From Chloroflexota bacterium (GTDB lineage: Bacteria; Chloroflexota; Anaerolineae; UBA4142): DNA of 12,734 nt. Below the pieces are notes generated by a model. That model had not been told where the DNA came from and did not search any database. It saw only the letters and a program-made list of their open reading frames with translations. Both the position numbers and the translations under genes were made by a program. The stretch is from positions 1-12,734 of the forward strand of contig JAMCQI010000089.1 of assembly GCA_023381515.1 (NCBI GenBank), in the 5' to 3' direction. Position 1 is the stretch's first letter; each line of letters begins with the position of its first letter. Of the stretch, positions 7,071 to 12,734 are shown in pieces.

Positions 7071-7766
7071 TCAGCGTGCCCGGTCAGACTTGACCGCAAG
7101 TGGAATCGCTTCGGCCGGTCCTATGAGCCGGTCCAGTGTCGATTGAATGTGCCGATTGACCAGCGCCCGGGCTCCTACGGCGTCTCGATTTCTCAAGTGC
7201 TCAACCAACTCCCGATGTTCGTTCTCCATCCGCACAGGGTCTGCGCCGATATAGTCGCTTTCGAGGCCTAACTGGATGTGGCTGAGCAGCAGGCGAAGGT
7301 GCGTCTCGAGCGTCGAATTGTGGGAGGCTTTGGCGACCGAAGTATGAAAAAGGTAATTGTCCCAGCCAAAGCGCCGATAACTCTGCAGATCGCCGTATAC
7401 AAACGACCGGTCGGATAACTCGGCTAACTTTTCCAGGTCTTCGAGATTCGCGTGCGCGACCGCCTCGGTGACTGCCAACCCTTCGAGGACGTTACGTACG
7501 CCAAACATGTCTCTGATCTCGCGCAGCTTGGGAACTCGGACTTCCCAACCGTGGCGGGGTGAGGTCACGACTATGCCGTCCGACGCCAGCCGGTGCAACG
7601 CCTCCCGCACCGGCGTCTTGCTCATGCCAAGGCGCTCGGCGAGGTCGTACTCAGAGGACCAATGACTAATCGCTCCGCGAAGTATCTGCTCGTGCAATTC
7701 CCGGTATGCGCGTTCCGACAGCAACTCGTCACGTTCGGCTGGATCGACAAGGGGGCGTTTCTTCAT
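7071..7766 (-). CDS. GntR-family transcriptional regulator, FCD (FadR C-terminal-like) subfamily
   Basis: The protein (231 aa, usual size) has an N-terminal winged helix-turn-helix (about 15-80) with recognition-helix signature SKTPVREALHRL (49-60), followed by an all-helical FCD ligand domain (about 85-215). Such proteins bind DNA as dimers and usually release it on binding a small carboxylate, often with a metal held by one Asp and three His. Candidate ligands are His141 in NYLFH, His184 in EHRELVEHL and His206 near the end. The usual DxxFH aspartate position is Asn137 here, with Asp136 next to it. It precedes the aminotransferase-pckA-asnA operon on the same strand. GGTATA boxes lie in its own promoter, in front of the operon and at the binding-protein promoter, so it is the natural candidate regulator of all three. 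The ATG at 7766 has only a weak GGAT upstream, but the N-terminus fits the family. Confidence 0.9.
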   Translation of the reverse strand: MKKRPLVDPAERDELLSERAYRELHEQILRGAISHWSSEYDLAERLGMSKTPVREALHRLASDGIVVTSPRHGWEVRVPKLREIRDMFGVRNVLEGLAVTEAVAHANLEDLEKLAELSDRSFVYGDLQSYRRFGWDNYLFHTSVAKASHNSTLETHLRLLLSHIQLGLESDYIGADPVRMENEHRELVEHLRNRDAVGARALVNRHIQSTLDRLIGPAEAIPLAVKSDRAR

Positions 7767-7852
7767 AGGCTATCCAAAGGACCCGACACGCCTCGATTCG
7801 ATGAAGCAGAATTCCCGATGCCGTCGTGCTGAGCCACACGATATCTTGACGT

Positions 7853-7858
7853 TATACC
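7853..7858 (-). promoter_or_regulatory. GGTATA operator box at the gntR promoter
   Basis: The minus strand has GGTATA starting 6 nt after the -10 box, the same place as at the binding-protein promoter. The copy expected 11 bp further on is poorly conserved (AAGATA). It overlaps the likely transcription start and suggests autorepression. Confidence 0.5.
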
Positions 7859-7864
7859 ATCAGT

Positions 7865-7892
7865 ATTATATCTCGCGGAGTAGTTCTGTCAA
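7865..7892 (-). promoter_or_regulatory. Sigma70-type promoter of the gntR regulator gene
   Basis: On the minus strand TTGACA (7892-7887), a 16-nt spacer and TATAAT (7870-7865) are full consensus. This gives a leader of roughly 90 nt before the ATG at 7766. Spacer and operator position equal those of the binding-protein promoter. Confidence 0.75.
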
Positions 7893-7916
7893 TGCCATTA
7901 TGGTCAAAATTGGGTC
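7886..7916 (-). promoter_or_regulatory. Conserved box over and upstream of the -35 (copy 2)
   Basis: This 31-bp block matches 2489-2519 at 26 of 31 positions, including ATTTTGACCA upstream of the -35. The aminotransferase operon lacks it, so it may serve a second regulator shared only by the gntR and transporter promoters. Confidence 0.5.
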
Positions 7917-8297
7917 TTAGGGGGCGCCGGAAGTGGTCCGGAATCCAAAAACGAGGCGCAAGAGTGAGGATTTCTGGGTCCGGCGGCCGCGATCGCCATC
8001 GGCAACACGAAACATCAGGTGGTTGAGACGTTTGGGTGTCGCGGTTGGGCTCAATCATTTTTCGGACAGGTCAGGTTGTGGCGGCTACATATTCGATTTC
8101 CGCGGTGGCAATGTTTTGCGTTACTGTGACTTGTTCCACGCCGATTGACATCGCGCGCCGACCTAACCCCGGTCTGCTGGCCAGCTTAAATCCCCCCGCC
8201 GGCAAAAAGGGCACGCGCGGTCTGTCGATGACCCGAAATTGCCTTGGTTCGCTTCTTGCAAGGAAACGCGGTGGATTTGGACAATGGCGGTATGGTA

Positions 8298-8320
8298 GAG
8301 ACGTGTCGGTGACACGTCTC
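8298..8320. repeat. Perfect hairpin repeat GAGACGTGTC/GACACGTCTC
   Basis: Two perfect 10-bp arms are separated by GGT. The outer end reads GGTAGAGACG, the same as the arm of the hairpin at 8491-8537, so both appear to belong to one family of small intergenic repeats. Confidence 0.75.
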
Positions 8321-8442
8321 CCCCCGCCGGCAATGAAACCACGCTCGCCGAACCAACGAACGGCCGGGATTGACATTCATTCCCATTCGTACCAAGGACC
8401 GGCCCCTCTCTTTGGCGACGCGCAATCGTAACCATCGCGCGA

Positions 8443-8456
8443 GCCGGCGCGCCGGC
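8443..8456. repeat. 14-bp perfect palindrome
   Basis: GCCGGCGCGCCGGC reads the same on both strands. In GC-rich DNA this may be chance. It lies between the two GAGACG hairpins. Confidence 0.4.
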
Positions 8457-8490
8457 CTAGACGTGGCAATTGGGGTTGTCCGGACGGCCG

Positions 8491-8537
8491 GGGTAGAGAC
8501 GACCCACGGAGAGACGACGCCCGGGTCGTCTCTACCC
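8491..8537. repeat. Perfect 15-bp inverted repeat with alternative inner pairing
   Basis: GGGTAGAGACGACCC (8491-8505) pairs perfectly with 8523-8537 over a 17-nt loop. The loop holds a second GAGACGAC (8511-8518) that can pair with GTCGTCTC (8525-8532), so two mutually exclusive hairpins share the 3' arm. It resembles short GTAGAGACG repeats that I recall between genes in Chloroflexota and cyanobacteria; that comparison is from memory. Confidence 0.75.
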
Positions 8538-8617
8538 TATCACGGTTTTGAACGAATTCCTTGGGTTCGATAAAAGGGTAGCACGACGAAATCATCCGCA
8601 ACGGACGCACTGACCGC

Positions 8618-8646
8618 TTGACCGGCCGCGCCGCATGTTTTACAAT
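8618..8646 (+). promoter_or_regulatory. Promoter of the beta-propeller lipoprotein gene
   Basis: TTGACC (8618-8623), a 17-nt spacer and TACAAT (8641-8646) precede the ATG at 8657 by only 10 nt. Transcription would begin at or within a few bases of the start codon. No Shine-Dalgarno sequence is present, which fits leaderless or near-leaderless translation. Confidence 0.6.
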
Positions 8647-8656
8647 TGCGCGCACC

Positions 8657-9952
8657 ATGTCACACGCGTATCAGGCATTTCACCGCACCAAGACTGGCTC
8701 GCCCCGTTCGAGCTCTGTGACGCGCATCGCATTCGCAGCTCTCGCCGCCGCGTTTGCCGGCGTCGCGATCGTGCTTGCCGCATGCAGCGCGCCCTTCAAT
8801 CCGATCAGCGCACCCACGGTCTCTTCGGCTCCGACCGCGCAATCGACTTTGACGTCGACGCCTGGGGCGGTCGCGCCGGCCGTCCAACCAAGCGCCGCCG
8901 CTCCTTCCGTCGCGTCGCCAGTCGCAGCTCCGACCCACGCAGCGCCTTCCGCCGCACTCGTCGCCGCTCCTAACATCACGATCCCTGCCGGCTTTCGAGC
9001 TTTCCTCTTCGCCAGCGGCATGACCAACCCGACGTCGCTCACGTTCGGTCCCGACGGAAGGCTATACGTTGCTCAGGCGGATGGCAACGTACTCTCGTAC
9101 GGTGACCAGGGGGGTGTCGCCGTCGACCGGCGCCAGGTGACGGCCGTCACAGGCACAACGCTCGGGATCGCGTTTCGCCCCGGCACGCACGACCTCTACA
9201 TTTCCTCGACCGGGATGGTCTCGATCGCGCGAGGCTCGGCCGGCGGCTCCTTCGCCGCGCCCGTCCAGATCGTGCGCGGCCTTCCGAACGGCCGTCACCA
9301 AAACGACGAGATCGCGTTTACGCTCGACGGCAGCAGTTTCTATCTCGGCGTGGGCTCGACGTGCGACGCGTGTGTCGAGCGCGATCCCCGCAGCGCGTCC
9401 ATCATGCGCATCGGCGCGGACGGCGGCGGGCAGCAGGTGTTCGCGCACGGAGTCCGCAACCCGTTCGGGCTGGCGGTCCACCCGCAGACCGGGGAGCTGT
9501 TTGCGACCGACAACGGGAGGGACGCGCCGACGGCCGGCGTGCCGGACGAATTGAACGTGATCGCGGCGAATGGGAGCTACGGCTGGCCGGATTGCTGGGG
9601 AAATGGCGGGGGTTCTAGCTGCGGCGGCACCGTGCTGCCGATCGCGCTGTTTCAAGAGCATTCGTCGGCCGACGGATTCGCGTTCTACAACGGCGCGAGT
9701 TTTCCGGTCGAGTATCGCGGAAACGCGTTCGTGGCGCTGTGGGGCGATAATGCCGGCACTCCCGGCATCGGCCGGCGCGTGGAGCGTGTGGTCCTTTCGC
9801 AAACGGACGGCCAGTGGCACACATCGGTCACGACGTTCGCGTCCGGGTTCGATCACCCGCTCGCGGTCGCAGTCAGCCCGGCTGACGGAGCACTCTTTGT
9901 CGCCGACTTTGGGAGCGGCCGGATCTACCGGATCGTGTGGCAAGGCGGTTAA
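8657..9952 (+). CDS. Secreted lipoprotein of the sorbosone/glucose dehydrogenase (PQQ-type beta-propeller) family
   Basis: The protein (431 aa from ATG 8657) starts with a basic stretch, a hydrophobic segment (about 24-40) and a lipobox VLAAC with Cys43, then an Ala/Pro/Ser/Thr-rich linker to about residue 105. The rest is a six-bladed GSDH-like propeller: IPAGFRAFLFASGMTNPTSL, FGPDGRLYVAQADG, a histidine in GRHQNDEIAFT at the usual catalytic position, YLGVGSTCDAC, HGVRNPFGLAVHP, GELFATDNGRD, PDELNVI and SYGWPDCWG, ending in repeats such as ADFGSGRIYRI. Family members oxidise sugars or aldoses outside the membrane with PQQ, but many bacterial homologues have no proven activity. No PQQ biosynthesis gene is in the window. 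I preferred the ATG at 8657 because the in-frame TTG at 8618 is the -35 box. It is transcribed away from gntR and appears monocistronic. Confidence 0.85.
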   Translation: MSHAYQAFHRTKTGSPRSSSVTRIAFAALAAAFAGVAIVLAACSAPFNPISAPTVSSAPTAQSTLTSTPGAVAPAVQPSAAAPSVASPVAAPTHAAPSAALVAAPNITIPAGFRAFLFASGMTNPTSLTFGPDGRLYVAQADGNVLSYGDQGGVAVDRRQVTAVTGTTLGIAFRPGTHDLYISSTGMVSIARGSAGGSFAAPVQIVRGLPNGRHQNDEIAFTLDGSSFYLGVGSTCDACVERDPRSASIMRIGADGGGQQVFAHGVRNPFGLAVHPQTGELFATDNGRDAPTAGVPDELNVIAANGSYGWPDCWGNGGGSSCGGTVLPIALFQEHSSADGFAFYNGASFPVEYRGNAFVALWGDNAGTPGIGRRVERVVLSQTDGQWHTSVTTFASGFDHPLAVAVSPADGALFVADFGSGRIYRIVWQGG

Positions 9953-10305
9953 GGCCGGGGTTGGCGCTGCCTTTGCGGGGTTTGGGCGAGCGGCCGCCGT
10001 TAGTGCGGAACAAAGAACGGGAGAAAGGAGGCTCCGATTCCAAGCATCGCGCATGCGATCGGTACGACGGTCGTCACGATCACCAGGATGACGACACCCC
10101 AAATGGTCTACTTGATCCACTTGGACGCCGACTGCTGATAGCCGCCGAGGTCGACGCTCGCGAGAGTTGGAGTCCAGATAACCGTTAAATGCAGCGTGGA
10201 ACGGGAGTAGATTCGGCTTGGGGACTACGGGGATGAGACGACTGCTACGTCTGCCTGCCGGCGATGGCACCGCGCGGCGCCGTTCGGTTGGCGCTCGGAC
10301 CGGTA
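9953..10305. other. Convergent intergenic region
   Basis: The plus-strand propeller gene and the minus-strand transporter gene end toward each other here. Apart from the possible pseudogene and a weak AGACG/CGTCT inverted repeat (10236-10252), I see no gene. I find no convincing intrinsic terminator with a T-run for either gene. Confidence 0.5.
10000..10204 (-). pseudogene. Possible decayed small membrane-protein gene
   Basis: On the minus strand a frame reads GGYQQSASKWIK, then a TAG (10110-10108), then 35 codons rich in Val/Ile/Ala/Phe (TIWGVVILVIVTTVVPIACA and on to FLPFFVPH) ending with TAA at 10002-10000. The hydrophobic stretch looks like a transmembrane segment. No ATG, GTG or TTG opens the upstream part before the in-frame TAG, so as it stands it cannot be translated whole. 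It may be a remnant of a small membrane protein with a nonsense change. Hydrophobic codons in GC-rich DNA can also arise by chance. Confidence 0.3.
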
Positions 10306-11577
10306 CTATTTCAGTCCGAGAAGAGGGCCGGCAATCAAGAGGACGGTCAAGCCAATCAGGGTGGCGCTGGTCGCTATCCCGAGCGCATTCGCCACAGGCC
10401 CATTTACCCGGTTACCCAAGAGGCGTCGATCGTTTGCCAGGCGGAGCATCAGCACGAGGAGGACGGGCAGGAGGATGCCGTTCAGGTCATAGACCAGCAC
10501 AAAGATCAAGAACAGAGGCGCCCCCGGAATGAGTGCGACGAGCGCGCCGATCACGATCAACGCCGTGTAAATTCCGTAAAAGACCGGCGCTTGATTCCAC
10601 TTGCGGTTTACGCCGCGCTCCCAGCCAAACGCTTCGCATACCGAATACGCCGTCGAGAGCGGCAGGATCGAAGCGGCGAGCAGGGAGGCGCCCAACAGGC
10701 CGACGCCAAACAGCAGTTCGGCGAGCGGACCGGCGATGGGCTCGAGCGCCAGCGCGGCCTGCGACGCCGAATCGATCTGAGTAATTCCCTGTTGATGCAG
10801 GGTTGCGGCGGTGGCGACGATGATGAAGAACGCAAAGAGGTCCGAAAGGAATACGCCGAGCAGTGTCTCTGACGCTTCACCGCGGTACTCTGACGGCTGC
10901 ACTCCCTTGTCCACGATCGTCGAGGCAAGCGTAAACTGCATGTACGGGCTGATCGTCGTCCCGATCGTCGCGATCAGGACCAGGATAAAGCCCTGGTTGA
11001 GCTGGACGGTGGGGACGACCGTTCCGTGCAGTACCGCCGCCCAGTCCGGGCCAACCACCACTGCCGAGACGACGTACGTCACCAGGACAAAGCTGAGCGC
11101 GAGGAATACCTTTTCGGCTTGGCGGTAGTTCCCGCCCAGGACCAGCCACCACACCGACAACGCGGCGATGGGGACGGCGACGTAGCGCGACACGCCGAAC
11201 AGCTCGGCGCCGGCCGCAATGCCCACGAATTCGCTGATGGTCACCGCCCCGTTCGCGATGAAGAGGGTCGTCATGGCGAGCGCGGAAGTGCGCACCCCGA
11301 ACTGTTCGCGGATCAGGTCGCTCAGCCCTTTGCCGGAGACGATGCTCAAACGCGCGACCATCTCCTGGACGACGCCGAGAAGGACCGTGACCACCACCAT
11401 CGACCACAGCAGGTCGTAGCCGTAGGCGGCCCCTACGGTCGCGTACGTCGCGATCCCACCCGCGTCGTCGCCGGCGATCGCGGCGACCATGCCGGGCCCC
11501 AATAGGCCAAGAACCACCAGGAGACGCCGGCGGGAAAACAGGCTGCGCCAGGAGCCGAGCTTGGACGTCTTAGCCAT
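10306..11577 (-). CDS. Divergent Nramp-family (NRMT-like) divalent cation transporter
   Basis: The protein (423 aa from ATG 11577) is an integral membrane transporter of the Nramp (MntH) family with about 11 hydrophobic segments. TM1 begins near residue 19 (GLLGPGMVAAIAGDDAGGIATY) and TM6 lies near 196-218 (LVLIATIGTTISPYMQFTLA). Classical Nramps have DPGN in TM1 and a methionine-proline-histidine motif in TM6 for transition metals. Here these are DDAGG (37-41) and SPY (210-212), so the metal-contacting Asn, Met and His are gone. Loss of that methionine is known to relax discrimination against Mg2+ and Ca2+, so the substrate is probably not Mn2+ or Fe2+; this is inference. A GTG at 11688 would add 37 residues of unlikely sequence, so I prefer the ATG although no clear Shine-Dalgarno precedes it. 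The alcohol dehydrogenase gene lies 224 bp upstream on the same strand. Confidence 0.82.
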   Translation of the reverse strand: MAKTSKLGSWRSLFSRRRLLVVLGLLGPGMVAAIAGDDAGGIATYATVGAAYGYDLLWSMVVVTVLLGVVQEMVARLSIVSGKGLSDLIREQFGVRTSALAMTTLFIANGAVTISEFVGIAAGAELFGVSRYVAVPIAALSVWWLVLGGNYRQAEKVFLALSFVLVTYVVSAVVVGPDWAAVLHGTVVPTVQLNQGFILVLIATIGTTISPYMQFTLASTIVDKGVQPSEYRGEASETLLGVFLSDLFAFFIIVATAATLHQQGITQIDSASQAALALEPIAGPLAELLFGVGLLGASLLAASILPLSTAYSVCEAFGWERGVNRKWNQAPVFYGIYTALIVIGALVALIPGAPLFLIFVLVYDLNGILLPVLLVLMLRLANDRRLLGNRVNGPVANALGIATSATLIGLTVLLIAGPLLGLK

Positions 11578-11801
11578 TGGACGCGATTCAGGCTCTGGCA
11601 GCACCGACGGACTCACCCTGGTCCACCTGCCTGCGATCTCAAGCGCTCTTTGGCCGGGCGCGACAGATCGACAAGCGGTCTCCGCCACAGCATCCGAGAA
11701 ATCGCGATTGCGCTCCTTTCGATAGTCGTAAAACTGCGAGTGGTGCTCATCCGCTCATGCGCAACCGCTCGCGTAAACCGCGCGATCGGCACGAGGCTAT
11801 C
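11578..11801 (-). other. Gap between alcohol dehydrogenase and Nramp-like genes
   Basis: This 224-bp gap contains an AAAGGAG (11719-11713) that has no start codon at the right distance for the transporter frame. A short frame (ATG 11693 to TGA 11613, 26 codons) could be an upstream peptide, with no further support. I see no clear promoter. Confidence 0.3.
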
Positions 11802-12734
11802 CTACGGCACGACGACCGTACGGACTCCAGCGTCGAACCGTTCGAGCGCGTCGAGCGTCTGGTTGATCGCGTCGGCATCCAGCGGCACGGTACGCGTCAC
11901 GACCCGCGAGGTGTCCAGCACCCGGCGCCGCGCCATCTCGACCAGCGTCGGCAGCTCTTGGAGCAGATGATCGTTCGAGCCGACGATCTCTGCTTCGTTG
12001 CCCAACAACTCCCGATAGGTATCGATCTCGAGCGGCCGGTCGCCGATCCCGACGATGACCGCGCGGCCCATGATGCCCAGGCACCGGACGGCTTGACGCA
12101 TCGTCTGCGGCAGGCCGATGACCTCGACCGCCGCGTCGACTCCTCTGCCGCCGGTCCGCTCGCGAATCTCCTTCACCGGATCCACCTGCCGCGCGTTCAC
12201 CGGCGTCGCGCCATAGTCGGCGGCGAGCGAGAGTTTCTCATCGTCGATGTCGACCGCGTACACCTGAAGCGCCCCAAAAATCTTGGCTAGCTGCACCGCG
12301 GACACGCCTAGTCCCCCAACGCCAAAGACGGCGGCCGTTTCGCCGGCTTTGAGCCGAGCTTTGCGCAGCGCGTGGAAACAAGTAGCCGACGCGCACATCA
12401 AGGTCGCGCCCTGTTCGAACGGGATCTCGGCCGGCAGCGGTATGGCATTCCGGGCCGGGACGGCGACGAATTCGGCGTAGCCGCCGTCCCTGAAATGACC
12501 CAGCATCGAAACCTTTTCGCAGAATTGCTCAAAGCCGGTGCTGCAGCGGTAGCATTCGCCGCAGGTGACATTGTAGTGAAGGCAGATGCGATCGCCCGTT
12601 TTGAATTTCGACACGTGAGCGCCGACCTCGTCGACGATGCCGGCGATTTCGTGCCCCAGCGTCAACGGCAGCGGCTCGACGCGCGACCGGCCGGCGCGAT
12701 AGTGCACGTCCGAGTGGCAGATGCCGGCCGCCCG
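11802..12734 (-). CDS. Zinc-dependent alcohol dehydrogenase (medium-chain family), 5' end outside window
   Basis: At least 311 C-terminal residues are visible and the frame stays open to the right edge. This family oxidises alcohols or reduces aldehydes and ketones with NAD(P) in the cytoplasm. Catalytic zinc ligands are seen in GICHSD (Cys, at 12722-12705) and LGHE (His-Glu). The structural-zinc loop TCGECYRCSTGFEQFC carries all four cysteines in the standard Cx2Cx2Cx7C spacing. The Rossmann motif GVGGLG is followed by AVDIDDEK, whose acidic residue after the second strand favours NAD over NADP. The start is missing; a GTG at 12707 opens the track-length frame but lies after the first zinc ligand, so it is not the real start. 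The exact substrate cannot be told. The Nramp-like gene follows on the same strand. Confidence 0.92.
   Translation of the reverse strand, partial: RAAGICHSDVHYRAGRSRVEPLPLTLGHEIAGIVDEVGAHVSKFKTGDRICLHYNVTCGECYRCSTGFEQFCEKVSMLGHFRDGGYAEFVAVPARNAIPLPAEIPFEQGATLMCASATCFHALRKARLKAGETAAVFGVGGLGVSAVQLAKIFGALQVYAVDIDDEKLSLAADYGATPVNARQVDPVKEIRERTGGRGVDAAVEVIGLPQTMRQAVRCLGIMGRAVIVGIGDRPLEIDTYRELLGNEAEIVGSNDHLLQELPTLVEMARRRVLDTSRVVTRTVPLDADAINQTLDALERFDAGVRTVVVP

Larger units (their letters stand above)
7920..8617. other. Gene-free intergenic stretch with hairpins and short repeats
   Basis: This stretch separates the divergent gntR and beta-propeller genes. Open frames of up to about 130 codons exist on both strands, but none resembles a known protein or has a good ribosome-binding site. 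It contains two perfect GAGACG-type hairpins, a 14-bp GC palindrome, and a 14-bp direct repeat (CCCCCCGCCGGCAA at 8192-8205 and 8320-8333). This fits an intergenic repeat cluster rather than coding sequence. Confidence 0.6.

Noticed and set aside
8192..8333. CCCCCCGCCGGCAA direct repeats as CRISPR or attachment sites
   Set aside because: There are only two 14-bp copies, no regular spacers, and no associated cas or integrase gene.
8036..8431. 131-codon plus-strand frame and 101-codon minus-strand frame in the repeat region
   Set aside because: Both cross a perfect hairpin and short direct repeats, lack ribosome sites and resemble no family.
9062..10270. 402-codon minus-strand frame
   Set aside because: It is antisense to the propeller lipoprotein, Arg/Ala-rich, and without a known domain.
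10264..10872. 202-codon plus-strand frame
   Set aside because: It is antisense to the Nramp-like gene, with low-complexity Arg/Gln/Asp content.
11577..12290. 237-codon plus-strand frame
   Set aside because: It is antisense to the alcohol dehydrogenase, with no motif.

Overview
The window looks like a chromosomal segment of a high-GC bacterium. Both lipoproteins carry long Ala/Pro/Thr-rich linkers behind a lipobox, there are GAGACG-type intergenic hairpins, and an ATP-type PEP carboxykinase and an ammonia-dependent asparagine synthetase are present. Together these suggest a Chloroflexota-like organism, but this is an inference from style and no marker gene is present. I see no rRNA, tRNA, CRISPR array, transposase or phage gene.

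Layout. (1) 1-1753, minus: an amino-acid-type ABC transporter substrate-binding lipoprotein in which two near-identical binding domains are fused in frame; it runs off the left edge. (2) 1754-2718: a 965-bp gap holding a strong sigma70-type promoter with a GGTATA operator for that gene, a roughly 700-nt apparent leader, and hairpins. (3) 2719-6855, minus: an apparent operon of aminotransferase, ATP-type PEP carboxykinase and asparagine synthetase A, preceded by three GGTATA boxes exactly 11 bp apart. (4) 7071-7766, minus: a GntR/FCD regulator whose promoter is nearly a copy of the binding-protein promoter. (5) 7920-8617: a non-coding stretch with perfect GAGACG hairpins. (6) 8657-9952, plus: a sorbosone/glucose-dehydrogenase-like beta-propeller lipoprotein with an almost leaderless promoter. 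(7) 9953-10305: a convergent gap with a decayed small membrane-protein reading frame. (8) 10306-11577, minus: a divergent Nramp-family transporter. (9) 11802-12734, minus: a zinc-dependent alcohol dehydrogenase cut by the right edge.

How it may work together. The shared GGTATA boxes suggest that the GntR/FCD protein controls itself, the aminotransferase-pckA-asnA operon and the transporter gene. The enzymes would connect PEP, oxaloacetate, aspartate and asparagine. The most unusual points are the tandem fused binding protein, whose two copies differ only at silent positions over the visible overlap, and a PEP carboxykinase-like protein with substitutions at three active-site positions (equivalents of E. 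coli Lys213, Ser250 and Lys254).
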